DNA of 7,094 bases from Candidatus Avipropionibacterium avicola (GTDB lineage: Bacteria; Actinomycetota; Actinomycetes; Propionibacteriales; Propionibacteriaceae). Where the stretch lies: the NCBI GenBank assembly GCA_018715445.1, contig DVLP01000286.1, positions 1 through 7,094 of the forward strand, given 5' to 3'. The stretch's first letter is position 1; each line of letters begins with the position of its first letter. Positions 1 through 6,437 of the stretch are shown here, piece by piece. The position numbers were made by a program, and so were the translations under genes. Below the pieces are notes generated by a model. The model made no database searches. It was not told the DNA's origin and was given only the letters and a program-made list of their open reading frames with translations.

Positions 1-1
1 G

Positions 2-1408
2 CCACCACCGTCGGCCACCGCACCGTTGCGGCGCCGCAACATCTGGGGCTTCGGGCTGGGCACCCTGGGCCGCGACATGGTCGCGACCCTGATGACGATG
101 TTCCTGCTGGTCTACCTGACCGAGGTCGTGCAGGTGTCGAATGCCACCCTCGCGGCGATCACCGTTGTCCTGGTGGTGATGCGTCTGTTCGATGCGGTCA
201 ACGACCCGGTGATGGGCGCGATCGTCGACAACACCCGGACCCGGTGGGGCAAGTTCAAGCCGTGGATCGCCGGCGGCGCGCTGGCCTGGGCCCTTGCCAC
301 GATGCTGATGTTCTCCGACTGGGGCGTGAGCGGCGCCGCTTTCGTCGCGGTCTTCGTGGTGGTCTACCTGGTGTGGGAGGTCGCCTACACCGTGAACGAC
401 ATCTCGTACTACGCCATGTTGCCCTCGCTGTCCCGCGACCAGACCCAGCGGGAGCGGATCGGTGTGGTGGCACGGGTCTGCGCCAATGTCGGCGTCTTCA
501 GCCTGGTCGTCGCGCTGGTGCCCGTGACGAGTTGGCTGACCGGCCTGCTCGGTTCGGCCCAGAGCGCCTGGTTCGCCCTGGCCTGTGGGTTGGCCGTGGT
601 GATGCTCGCCTTCCAGTCGATCACCCTGGTCACCACGCGTCAGCAGGTCAGCGAACAGGCGGCCACCCACACCCCGTTGCGCGAGCTGCTCTCGGTGATC
701 CTGCGCAATGACCAGTTGCTGTGGGTCACCTGCGCGATGGTGTTGTTCATGGCTGGCTACACCGTGACCACCAGCCTCGGGCTGTACTACTTCACCTACC
801 TGTACGGCGATCCGGCGATGTATTCGGTCTTCGCGGCCGTCCTGGGCATCACCCAGATCGTGGGGTTGGTGAGCTTCCCGTTGCTGGCGGCGCGTCTCCC
901 CCGTCGGCGGGTGCACCTGGTGGCGACGGTGTCGTGCGTCCTGGGTTATCTGGTGTTCCTGGTGGCCGAGGGCTCCATGGTGCTGATCGGGATCGCCGGG
1001 GTGGGGATCTTCTTCGGACAGGCCCTGATCCAGTTGCTGATGATGATGTTCATCGCCGACTCGGTCGAGTACGGCCAGTGGCGCCTCGGACGACGCAACG
1101 AGTCGATCACCTTCTCCTTGCAGCCGTTCGTCTACAAGGCCTCGAGTGCGTTGGCCAGTGGGGCCGTCGGCGTGACGCTGATCCTGTCCGGGGTGAACGA
1201 TGCCGTCTCACCTGAGGACATCACCAGCGGCGGAGCCGTGGTGTTCAAGGTGGCGATGATGGTGGTGCCCCTGCTGCTGGTCGTCACGAGTTGGTGGGTG
1301 CTGGCCCGCAAGTACCGCCTCGACGAGCAGTCGTACGCGGCGATCATCGCCGAGCTGCGTCGTCGTGAGTCCGCGACCACGCCGGGGGACGATGATGGCG
1401 CTCGGTGA
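2..1408 (+). CDS. GPH-family sugar:cation symporter (MelB-like), 5' end probably outside the window
   Basis: This is a polytopic inner-membrane secondary transporter of the glycoside-pentoside-hexuronide:cation symporter family, expected to bring in an oligosaccharide or glycoside with Na+ or H+. It has about twelve hydrophobic segments and the family loop after helix 2, ending RWGKFKPWI. Numbering from the TTG at 26, Asp56, Asn59 and Asp60 in the FDAVNDP segment match the cation site of MelB (Asp55, Asn58, Asp59). Asp17, Asp125 and Arg150 match its sugar-site residues Asp19, Asp124 and Arg149, and Tyr129 stands where MelB has the stacking Trp128. The frame stays open to the window edge and the TTG has no Shine-Dalgarno sequence, so the true start may lie upstream; length is already normal for the family (about 460 residues). 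The stop overlaps the GH13 gene downstream, which suggests an alpha-glucoside as substrate. Family is seen; exact sugar and coupling ion are inferred. Confidence 0.93.
   Translation, partial: PPPSATAPLRRRNIWGFGLGTLGRDMVATLMTMFLLVYLTEVVQVSNATLAAITVVLVVMRLFDAVNDPVMGAIVDNTRTRWGKFKPWIAGGALAWALATMLMFSDWGVSGAAFVAVFVVVYLVWEVAYTVNDISYYAMLPSLSRDQTQRERIGVVARVCANVGVFSLVVALVPVTSWLTGLLGSAQSAWFALACGLAVVMLAFQSITLVTTRQQVSEQAATHTPLRELLSVILRNDQLLWVTCAMVLFMAGYTVTTSLGLYYFTYLYGDPAMYSVFAAVLGITQIVGLVSFPLLAARLPRRRVHLVATVSCVLGYLVFLVAEGSMVLIGIAGVGIFFGQALIQLLMMMFIADSVEYGQWRLGRRNESITFSLQPFVYKASSALASGAVGVTLILSGVNDAVSPEDITSGGAVVFKVAMMVVPLLLVVTSWWVLARKYRLDEQSYAAIIAELRRRESATTPGDDDGAR
1384..1389 (+). promoter_or_regulatory. 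Shine-Dalgarno of the GH13 gene, inside the symporter's 3' end
   Basis: The purine run GGGGGA lies 5 bases before the ATG at 1395 and only 2 bases before the ATG at 1392. This favours 1395 as the start of the glucosidase. The site lies within the last codons of the symporter, whose stop ends at 1408, so the ribosome finishing the symporter would be placed over the next start. This is the usual layout for translational coupling. Confidence 0.5.
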
Positions 1409-3449
1409 CAATCCACGGATCTCCGAGGTCCACGCCCACCCGGTCGGTCGCGACGCGATCGACAAGGTGCTGCTGCAGATGGGCCGGTCACGACACTGGG
1501 TGACCAATCCCCTCGTGTCGTCGCTGCGGCTGCGCACGGTGGCCCGGCTCGCCGAACCGCTGGTGGGGCCCCGCTTTGCCGATGCACTGTTGGAACTGCT
1601 GGCCGACCATCCCTCGGTCGTGACCACGGGCTCGTCGCGCACGCAGGGCCGGAGCGAGGATCCGTGGTGGCGCACCGCGGTCTTCTACCAGGTCTATCCC
1701 CGCTCCTTCGCCGACTCCGACGGTGACGGCATCGGCGACCTGCGCGGGATCATCGACCACCTCGACCACCTGCGTGATCTCGGCGTCGACTGCCTGTGGC
1801 TGTCACCGATCTTCGACTCCCCCAACGAGGATGCCGGCTATGACGTGCGCGACTACCGTGCCGTGATGTCGGAGATGGGCACGCTGGACGACCTCGACGC
1901 GCTGATCGCCGGCTGCCATGAGCGAGGGATGCGGATCATCCTCGACCTGGTGGTCAACCACACCTCCCACGAGCACGCATGGTTCCAGGCCGCGATCGCC
2001 GATCCGGACGGCCCGTACGGCGGCTACTACCACCTGCGGCCGGGACGGCCCGGCGAGGACGGCACCGGTCCCCCGCCCAACAACTGGACCTCCTTCTTCG
2101 GAGGCAGTGCGTGGCGGTGGATCCCGCGGGCCCGACGATGGGCGCTGCACCTGTTCGCCGAGGGCCAGATGGACCTGAACTGGGAGAACCCGGCGGTCCG
2201 CGCCGAAGTCGCCGACATCGTGCGGTGGTGGCGATCACGAGGCATCGACGGGTTCCGCCTCGACGTCATCAACTACATCTCGAAGCGGCCCGGGCTGCCC
2301 GACGGCGACGAGGCGATCGGCGCACTGATCGGGTTCCCCGGCATCGAGCACTACTTCTTCGGACCGCGCCTGCACGAGTACCTCCACGAGCTGCGTGGTG
2401 CCGGTTTCACCCGTGACGACAGCGATCCCCCACCGACCTCGACCGTCCGAGGCCGTCACGACGACCGCGCGGTGGGGGAACCCCAGCCGCCGGACCGGGT
2501 CGGGGTGATGGTCGGTGAGACCCCTGGGGTCGGGATCGAGATGGGCCGACTCCTCAGTGGTGCGAGTCGCGAGGAACTCGACCTGGTGTTCAACTTCGAC
2601 GTGCTGGACGGGCCGGGTCGGATCCGGTGGGACGACTACCGCTACGATTTGGCGTACCTGAAGGACTTCCTGATCGAGCAGCAGAGTCGGATCGGCGCCG
2701 ACGACCGGGTGGCCCTGTTCCTGGACAACCACGACAATCCGCGGATGCTGTCGAAGGTGTTGGGGCCACGCGACCGCGATCCGGTCGCTCGGTCGGCGGT
2801 CGCCAAACTGCTCGCCACGATCCAGCTCACCCTGCCTGGCACGCCCTTCCTCTACCAGGGACAGGAGATCGGAGCGGTCGACCAACGCTTCGACTCGATC
2901 GACCAGCTCCGCGATGTCGAGTCCCTGAACCGCCACCGGGAGCTGCTGGCCGACGGTGTCGATGCGGTCGGCGCCCTCGCTGGGGTCGTGCCGGGAGCTC
3001 GGGACCACGCCCGGGTGCCGATGCGGTGGCAGCCCGGTCCGGGTCACGGCTTCACCACCGGTGTGGCGTGGCAGCCGTCGGCCGAGGGGTCCAGCGGGTT
3101 CACCGTCGAGGAGCAGCAGGACGACCCGGACTCGGTGTTGTCCTTCCACCGTGACCTGATCCGGCTGCGCAGGCAGCACACGACCCTGGCCGACGGAGCC
3201 GTACGGTTCCCGGACCGGCGGTCACGACGGTGGTTCGGCTGGGTGCTGGCCGACCGGGACGGCCGCGACGAGTGGTTGGTGGAGCTGAACCTGACCGATC
3301 GCAGGATCCGTCGCCCACGCCACTTCGTCGGACGCACCGAGGTCGAGCTCGCGAGCCTGGCCGGGCCCGGGTTCCATCGACCAGGGGTGACCCGACGGGG
3401 ACCGTGGATGGGGCCGTACGAGACCGTGATCGCCCGCATCACGCACTGA
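1395..3449 (+). CDS. GH13 alpha-glucosidase, oligo-1,6-glucosidase type, with extra N-terminal domain
   Basis: This is a cytoplasmic alpha-glucosidase of glycoside hydrolase family 13, closest by motif to oligo-1,6-glucosidase and dextran glucosidase (GH13 subfamily 31 style). It would release glucose from short alpha-glucosides. Numbered from the ATG at 1395, QVYPRSF begins the barrel near residue 99, followed by a DSDGDGIGD calcium-type loop (107-115), region I DLVVNH (184-189), nucleophile Asp290 in GFRLDVIN, acid/base Glu375 in GETPG, and the transition-state Asp447 in DNHD. All catalytic positions are intact. The Val after Asp290 and the ISK that follows are the pattern of alpha-1,6-acting enzymes. 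Near the C-terminal side the usual PMQWD reads PMRWQ. The protein has 684 residues against about 550-600 usual. The excess is a helical stretch of about 90 residues before the barrel and about 28 residues inserted before Glu375. ATG 1392 and GTG 1365 are other possible starts. There is no signal peptide, and the gene overlaps the symporter, fitting hydrolysis of imported sugar. Confidence 0.94.
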   Translation: MALGDNPRISEVHAHPVGRDAIDKVLLQMGRSRHWVTNPLVSSLRLRTVARLAEPLVGPRFADALLELLADHPSVVTTGSSRTQGRSEDPWWRTAVFYQVYPRSFADSDGDGIGDLRGIIDHLDHLRDLGVDCLWLSPIFDSPNEDAGYDVRDYRAVMSEMGTLDDLDALIAGCHERGMRIILDLVVNHTSHEHAWFQAAIADPDGPYGGYYHLRPGRPGEDGTGPPPNNWTSFFGGSAWRWIPRARRWALHLFAEGQMDLNWENPAVRAEVADIVRWWRSRGIDGFRLDVINYISKRPGLPDGDEAIGALIGFPGIEHYFFGPRLHEYLHELRGAGFTRDDSDPPPTSTVRGRHDDRAVGEPQPPDRVGVMVGETPGVGIEMGRLLSGASREELDLVFNFDVLDGPGRIRWDDYRYDLAYLKDFLIEQQSRIGADDRVALFLDNHDNPRMLSKVLGPRDRDPVARSAVAKLLATIQLTLPGTPFLYQGQEIGAVDQRFDSIDQLRDVESLNRHRELLADGVDAVGALAGVVPGARDHARVPMRWQPGPGHGFTTGVAWQPSAEGSSGFTVEEQQDDPDSVLSFHRDLIRLRRQHTTLADGAVRFPDRRSRRWFGWVLADRDGRDEWLVELNLTDRRIRRPRHFVGRTEVELASLAGPGFHRPGVTRRGPWMGPYETVIARITH
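2412..2479 (+). repeat. Nested and interleaved inverted repeats inside the GH13 gene
   Basis: A perfect 10-base inverted repeat (TCCCCCACCG at 2426-2435, complement at 2470-2479) encloses a 5-base hairpin (2437-2441 with 2448-2452, six-base loop). A separate 7-base pair of arms (CGTGACG at 2412-2418, complement at 2454-2460) interleaves with the outer one. The block lies within the codons of the extra Pro/Asp/Arg-rich loop before the catalytic Glu375 and keeps the frame open. In DNA this GC-rich, arms of this length can arise by chance, so function is not claimed. Confidence 0.5.
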
Positions 3450-3503
3450 CCCGGATCACTCACGAGACGGGAAAATCCGTGGCGTCGGCAACGAGCCCAC
3501 CGC

Positions 3504-3509
3504 TACGGT
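3504..3509 (+). promoter_or_regulatory. Possible -10 element for the esterase gene
   Basis: TACGGT fits the actinobacterial TANNNT -10 pattern and would put the transcript start near 3516, about 25 bases before the ATG at 3541. No convincing -35 hexamer is seen at the expected spacing. The 91-base spacer after the GH13 stop holds nothing else clear apart from a short A-rich patch near 3472-3476, so the esterase may have its own promoter or be read through from the glucosidase. Confidence 0.28.
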
Positions 3510-3540
3510 CGAGGGACCGCTGACCTCCGGGAGCCCCGCC

Positions 3541-4350
3541 ATGCCTGCCACCACGTCGATCCTCCAGCGCTACCAGTCGACCGCGGTCGACGCCGCAGTC
3601 GAGTACCAGGTCCTCCATCCGGCCGACTGGACACCCCATCCCGGCGCTGCACTGGTCCTGCACCTGCACGGGGCCGGCTCGTCAGCCTCCTCGCTGGAGT
3701 TGGCACGCCCGTTCTACGAGCAGGCCTGGCAGGAGGGCATCCTGCCGCCGGCGGTGGTGGCCTGTCCGAGCACGCCAACCCTCGACGGGTTCTATCTCGA
3801 CTGGCCGCAGGCCCGTTGGGAACAACTGGTGGCCGAGGAGTTCCCGGCCGAGATCGCCGAGCAGTACGGCGCACCGTCCGCGATCGCGGTGATCGGATCA
3901 TCGATGGGGGGCTACGGCGCGTTGAAGATCAGCTTCGCTGACCCGACACGATTTGCTGCGGTGGCGGCGATCTCGCCCGCCGTCTTCCCCGGGGAAGCAC
4001 CCGGAGCCGTCCCCGAGGACGCCCTGCCCAGCGTGCTCGCCGACTTGCACCGCTCCATGTCGTTGGGGACCGATGATCCGGGGCTGTACGCGGCGAACTC
4101 GGTCCAGGGTCGGGCCCGCAGCAACCACGCCGAGCTGCGGCGCAGTGACCTGCGGATCCTGCTCGACTGCGGCGCCGAGGACGAGTTCGGACTCCATCGG
4201 GGCGCCACCCACCTGCACGAGGTGCTCATCGAGCTGGGCGTCAGCCACACCTTCCGGCTGGTCCCCGGAGCGGGCCATCTGGGGCCGGAGGCCGGGATCC
4301 GCACCGCGGCCGCCATCGGCTTCCTCGGCGACGCTCTCCTGAGCCGCTGA
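3541..4350 (+). CDS. Putative esterase, alpha/beta-hydrolase fold (esterase D-like)
   Basis: This is a predicted cytoplasmic serine hydrolase of 269 residues, resembling the PF00756 esterase family. Visible parts are HGAG at residues 43-46 (oxyanion-hole type loop), the nucleophile elbow GSSMG with Ser121, a likely acid Asp214 in GAEDEFG, and His246 in PGAGHLG near the C-terminus. The order and spacing suit a complete Ser-Asp-His triad. There is no signal peptide or membrane segment. The ATG at 3541 has GGGAG at 3529-3533, seven bases upstream, so this start is well supported. It follows the glucosidase on the same strand after 91 bases. A role in removing acyl groups from imported sugars is possible from context but not shown; family members also act on S-formylglutathione and other small esters. 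Fold and triad are confident, substrate unknown. Confidence 0.85.
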   Translation: MPATTSILQRYQSTAVDAAVEYQVLHPADWTPHPGAALVLHLHGAGSSASSLELARPFYEQAWQEGILPPAVVACPSTPTLDGFYLDWPQARWEQLVAEEFPAEIAEQYGAPSAIAVIGSSMGGYGALKISFADPTRFAAVAAISPAVFPGEAPGAVPEDALPSVLADLHRSMSLGTDDPGLYAANSVQGRARSNHAELRRSDLRILLDCGAEDEFGLHRGATHLHEVLIELGVSHTFRLVPGAGHLGPEAGIRTAAAIGFLGDALLSR

Positions 4351-4365
4351 CGCGGTCCGCGGTCA
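4348..4365. terminator. Hairpin spanning both stop codons of a convergent pair
   Basis: Between the esterase and the phosphodiesterase there are only 12 bases. The 18 bases from the esterase TGA to the complement of the opposing TGA can fold as a seven-pair stem with one bulged G and a three-base loop. There is no T-run on either side. It could act as a factor-assisted or T-less bidirectional terminator. The outer three pairs are automatic when two facing genes both end in TGA, so only the inner four pairs add evidence. Confidence 0.35.
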
Positions 4366-5205
4366 GGCCGGGACGCGGCTGGCCAAGTAGTCGCGCAGCA
4401 GGTGCGGCCAGTCGGTCTGGATCACGGTGGCACCGGCCTCGACCAGGCGACCCCACCCGGCCTCGGGCCCGGTGAGGATCGAGGTGTCGTCGTCGAAGTC
4501 GAGGTAGAGCCGGGCCCCGTTCTCCAGGTTGATGGCGTTGAGCTGGACGAACGGGTAGCGCTCGGCGACCGCGGCCACGGCCGCCGGATCGGCGAACGGA
4601 TCGTCCTCGTTGGCCGCCAACAGCTCGGCGCCGATCAGGTTGATGCCGTCGATCGCCTCCACGGCGGCGAGCTCGTCGGGGGTGCGCACGATCGGGAAGT
4701 AGAGGTAGGGCACGCGATGCGCGGCGAGGGCGGCGAGCGGGCCCGGCTTCGGCGGTGACTTGAGCAGCACCCGCTCGGCGACATCGGCCCGGTCGAGCCA
4801 GTCGAGCAGGCCCGGCCACAGGTCCCACGAGCGGTCGATGTTGATCCAACTGTCGGGCAGTCCGTCCAGCAGGCTCGACAGCCGCTCCGGGCCGGGCTGG
4901 GCCTTCCCGCCCTGCCAGGCGAACCGCTTCTGCTCGATCTCGGCTGCGGTCAGGGTGCGCAGGTCCACCTGCTCGGTGAGCAGCTTGGGCTCGTACCCGT
5001 TGTGGAAGCAGAAGTACTCACCGTCGGTCGAGACGATGACATCGGTCTCGATGACGTCGGCGCCGGACTGCAGGGCACCGATCGCCGAACGCAGCGTGTT
5101 GTCGGGGAAGCTGCCGAGGGTCGTGCCCCGGTGGGCCACGATCAGCGGCGAACGACGGTCGAACAAGGTCTGGAGGGCAGACTGCAGTGCAGCGGCCGTG
5201 GCCAT
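4363..5205 (-). CDS. Glycerophosphodiester phosphodiesterase-like protein, atypical motifs
   Basis: This 280-residue protein has the GDPD TIM-barrel pattern. AHRGT holds His25 and Arg26, PDNT stands at 34-37 for the usual ENT, Glu53 and Asp55 in ETD are the metal ligands, His68 is the second catalytic His, and TDWP sits near the C-terminus for the usual TDxP. GDPD enzymes cut glycerophosphodiesters to glycerol-3-phosphate and an alcohol. Two changes are notable. The common His-Asp pair is His68-Asn69, and the strand usually ending in a Glu-x-Lys metal or phosphate site reads INIDRSWD (121-128). Lys149 in LLKSP may supply the later lysine. There is no signal peptide, so it should act in the cytoplasm. 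The ATG is fixed by GAAGGAG eight bases upstream. It lies 72 bases after yeiH on the same strand. Family membership is secure; activity on ordinary glycerophosphodiesters is uncertain because of the changed motifs. Confidence 0.86.
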   Translation of the reverse strand: MATAAALQSALQTLFDRRSPLIVAHRGTTLGSFPDNTLRSAIGALQSGADVIETDVIVSTDGEYFCFHNGYEPKLLTEQVDLRTLTAAEIEQKRFAWQGGKAQPGPERLSSLLDGLPDSWINIDRSWDLWPGLLDWLDRADVAERVLLKSPPKPGPLAALAAHRVPYLYFPIVRTPDELAAVEAIDGINLIGAELLAANEDDPFADPAAVAAVAERYPFVQLNAINLENGARLYLDFDDDTSILTGPEAGWGRLVEAGATVIQTDWPHLLRDYLASRVPA

Positions 5206-5213
5206 GGAGGGAT

Positions 5214-5220
5214 CTCCTTC
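5214..5220 (-). promoter_or_regulatory. Strong Shine-Dalgarno of the phosphodiesterase gene
   Basis: GAAGGAG on the minus strand lies eight bases before the ATG at 5205. It is the best Shine-Dalgarno match in the window and fixes the start of the phosphodiesterase. Confidence 0.75.
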
Positions 5221-5234
5221 GGTGGGGGTCCACC

Positions 5235-5240
5235 ACCCTA
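5235..5240 (-). promoter_or_regulatory. Possible -10 element for the phosphodiesterase gene
   Basis: TAGGGT on the minus strand fits TANNNT and would give a transcript start near 5228, with a leader of about 23 bases that contains the Shine-Dalgarno. No -35 match is seen. A five-pair hairpin (5221-5225 with 5230-5234) lies where transcription would start. The call is weak. Confidence 0.22.
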
Positions 5241-5257
5241 TCGACCCGGCGAGGCGA

Positions 5258-5276
5258 CCCGCGAGGGCCCCGCGGG
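5258..5276 (-). terminator. GC-rich hairpin just after the yeiH stop
   Basis: A perfect six-base stem (CCCGCG with CGCGGG, seven-base loop) begins one base after the yeiH stop codon on the minus strand. It is not followed by a T-run, so it is not a classical intrinsic terminator. It could reduce read-through from yeiH into the phosphodiesterase gene or protect the yeiH 3' end. Confidence 0.35.
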
Positions 5277-5277
5277 A

Positions 5278-6357
5278 TCAGGACGTGGCAGACACCAGGA
5301 CGACACCGGCGCCGGCCACGGTGGCCACGACGACCGTGGTGATCGCGGCCAGCAGGAAGGGCCGCAGCCCGACCTTGGCCAGGGCACCGATCCGGACCCC
5401 GGTGCCCAGGGCGAACATGGCCGCGGCCAGCAACACGGTCTCGATCAGCCCACCGGCCCCCAGGACGATCTCGGGCACGGGCAGCACGGTGCGGACCACC
5501 ACCATCGCAACGAACCCGACGATGAACAACGGCACGATCGGCGGCAGCGTCCCGGTGGCCGAGTCGCCACCCTCGGTGCGACGTCGGCTCATCCGGCGGC
5601 GCTGCCGAACGCTGAGCACGGCGACGATCGGTGCCAGCAGCAGCACCCGCGCCAGCTTGACGACCACGGCGACGGCCAGGGCACCACCACCGATGATCCC
5701 TCCGGCCGCGACCACCTGGGCGACCTCGTGGATCGATCCGCCCGCCCACATCCCGGCCACCTTCGCATCCAGGCCCGCAATCCGTGACAGCACAGGGATG
5801 ACAGGGATCATCAGGGTGCCGAAGATGACGACCAACGCGACGGCGGTGACCGTGCTCTCCTCGGTCTCCTCGTCCGGCTCGAGGATGCCGGCGACCCCGG
5901 CCACCGCGGCGGCACCGCAGATGGAGAAGCCTGAGCCGATCAGCAGCGCCAGGGTGGGATTGATGCCCAGCCGGGGCGCGACCAGCCAGGTGACGAACAG
6001 CCCGGAAGCAACCACCACGACGACCACCGCCAGGACCGCCAGGCCGAGGTCGAGGATGTCGGTCAGCACCAGTTGCAGCCCGAGCAGGACGATCCCGGCC
6101 CGCAACAACTTCTTGGCAGCCAGGTCGATGCCGGGCTGCAGCACGGTCGGCAGTCGGACGACATTGGCCAGCACCACGCCGAGCACGATGGCGATCAGCA
6201 GGGCACTGACCTGCGGGAGCAGGCGGTTGAGACCGTACGCGGTCCCAGCCGCCCCCAGACAGAGCGCCAGTCCGGGGAGCAGGACGCGCCAGCGGGGCAG
6301 CTCCTGCACAGGGTCGGGGCGAGCCGTGCGGCTCAGCGTCGTGGGCATGACCTTCAT
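5278..6357 (-). CDS. yeiH: YeiH/UPF0324 family membrane protein, putative anion exporter
   Basis: This is a polytopic inner-membrane protein of the UPF0324 (PF03601) family, which contains E. coli YeiH and is often annotated as a putative sulfate exporter, a role that remains poorly proven. About ten hydrophobic segments are visible. Family hallmarks are the LIAIVLGVVLANV segment, the KKLLRAGIVLLGLQL helix, the ICGAAAVAG motif (Cys147) and the GGSIHEVAQVVAAG motif (His210). A polar Arg-rich loop (QRRRMSRRR) falls on the inside by the positive-inside rule. Length of 359 residues is normal. The ATG at 6357 was chosen because the hydrophobic domain begins about 25 residues later; the frame is open further upstream to 6465, but that part is unlike the family and would run into the thioredoxin start. 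The ATG at 6348 is an alternative. The gene is divergent from thioredoxin across 92 bases. Family is certain, transported substrate is not. Confidence 0.92.
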   Translation of the reverse strand: MKVMPTTLSRTARPDPVQELPRWRVLLPGLALCLGAAGTAYGLNRLLPQVSALLIAIVLGVVLANVVRLPTVLQPGIDLAAKKLLRAGIVLLGLQLVLTDILDLGLAVLAVVVVVVASGLFVTWLVAPRLGINPTLALLIGSGFSICGAAAVAGVAGILEPDEETEESTVTAVALVVIFGTLMIPVIPVLSRIAGLDAKVAGMWAGGSIHEVAQVVAAGGIIGGGALAVAVVVKLARVLLLAPIVAVLSVRQRRRMSRRRTEGGDSATGTLPPIVPLFIVGFVAMVVVRTVLPVPEIVLGAGGLIETVLLAAAMFALGTGVRIGALAKVGLRPFLLAAITTVVVATVAGAGVVLVSATS

Positions 6358-6379
6358 GGTTCCCACCAGCGACCGGCCA

Positions 6380-6385
6380 CGGTAG
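6380..6385 (-). promoter_or_regulatory. Possible -10 element for yeiH
   Basis: TACCGT on the minus strand fits TANNNT and would start transcription near 6373, about 16 bases before the ATG at 6357, with GGGAA just before the start codon. No good -35 hexamer is seen. The call is weak and rests on position. Confidence 0.25.
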
Positions 6386-6437
6386 ACCCCGATCCGGCAA
6401 TGGGGTATGCCCAATCGATATGTGAGGTCGGGGTCGC

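Noticed and set aside
1365..1394. GTG start for the GH13 gene at 1365, and the ATG at 1392
   Set aside because: The GTG has no Shine-Dalgarno, and the added residues (SPRPRRG) simply follow the symporter's coding sequence. The ATG at 1392 is too near the purine run. The choice between 1392 and 1395 changes only one residue.
2235..3179. A 314-codon open frame antisense to the GH13 gene
   Set aside because: The translation is a low-complexity Val/Asp/Arg/Gln mixture opposite intact catalytic motifs. It has no start signal or recognisable domain.
3461..3481. Possible terminator hairpin after the GH13 gene (ACGG, then an A-rich loop, then CCGT)
   Set aside because: The stem is only four pairs and is followed by GC-rich sequence instead of a T-run.
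4760..6385. A 541-codon open frame on the + strand across yeiH and the phosphodiesterase gene
   Set aside because: It lies opposite two clear genes and its translation is rich in Thr, Ser, Arg and Pro with no domain. Long antisense frames are common when third positions are nearly all G or C.
5018..6400. A 460-codon open frame on the - strand overlapping yeiH in another frame
   Set aside because: Its product is an Arg/Gly/Ala-rich shadow of yeiH, lacks membrane segments, and crosses into the phosphodiesterase gene. Part of its end resembles the phosphodiesterase only because of shared DNA.
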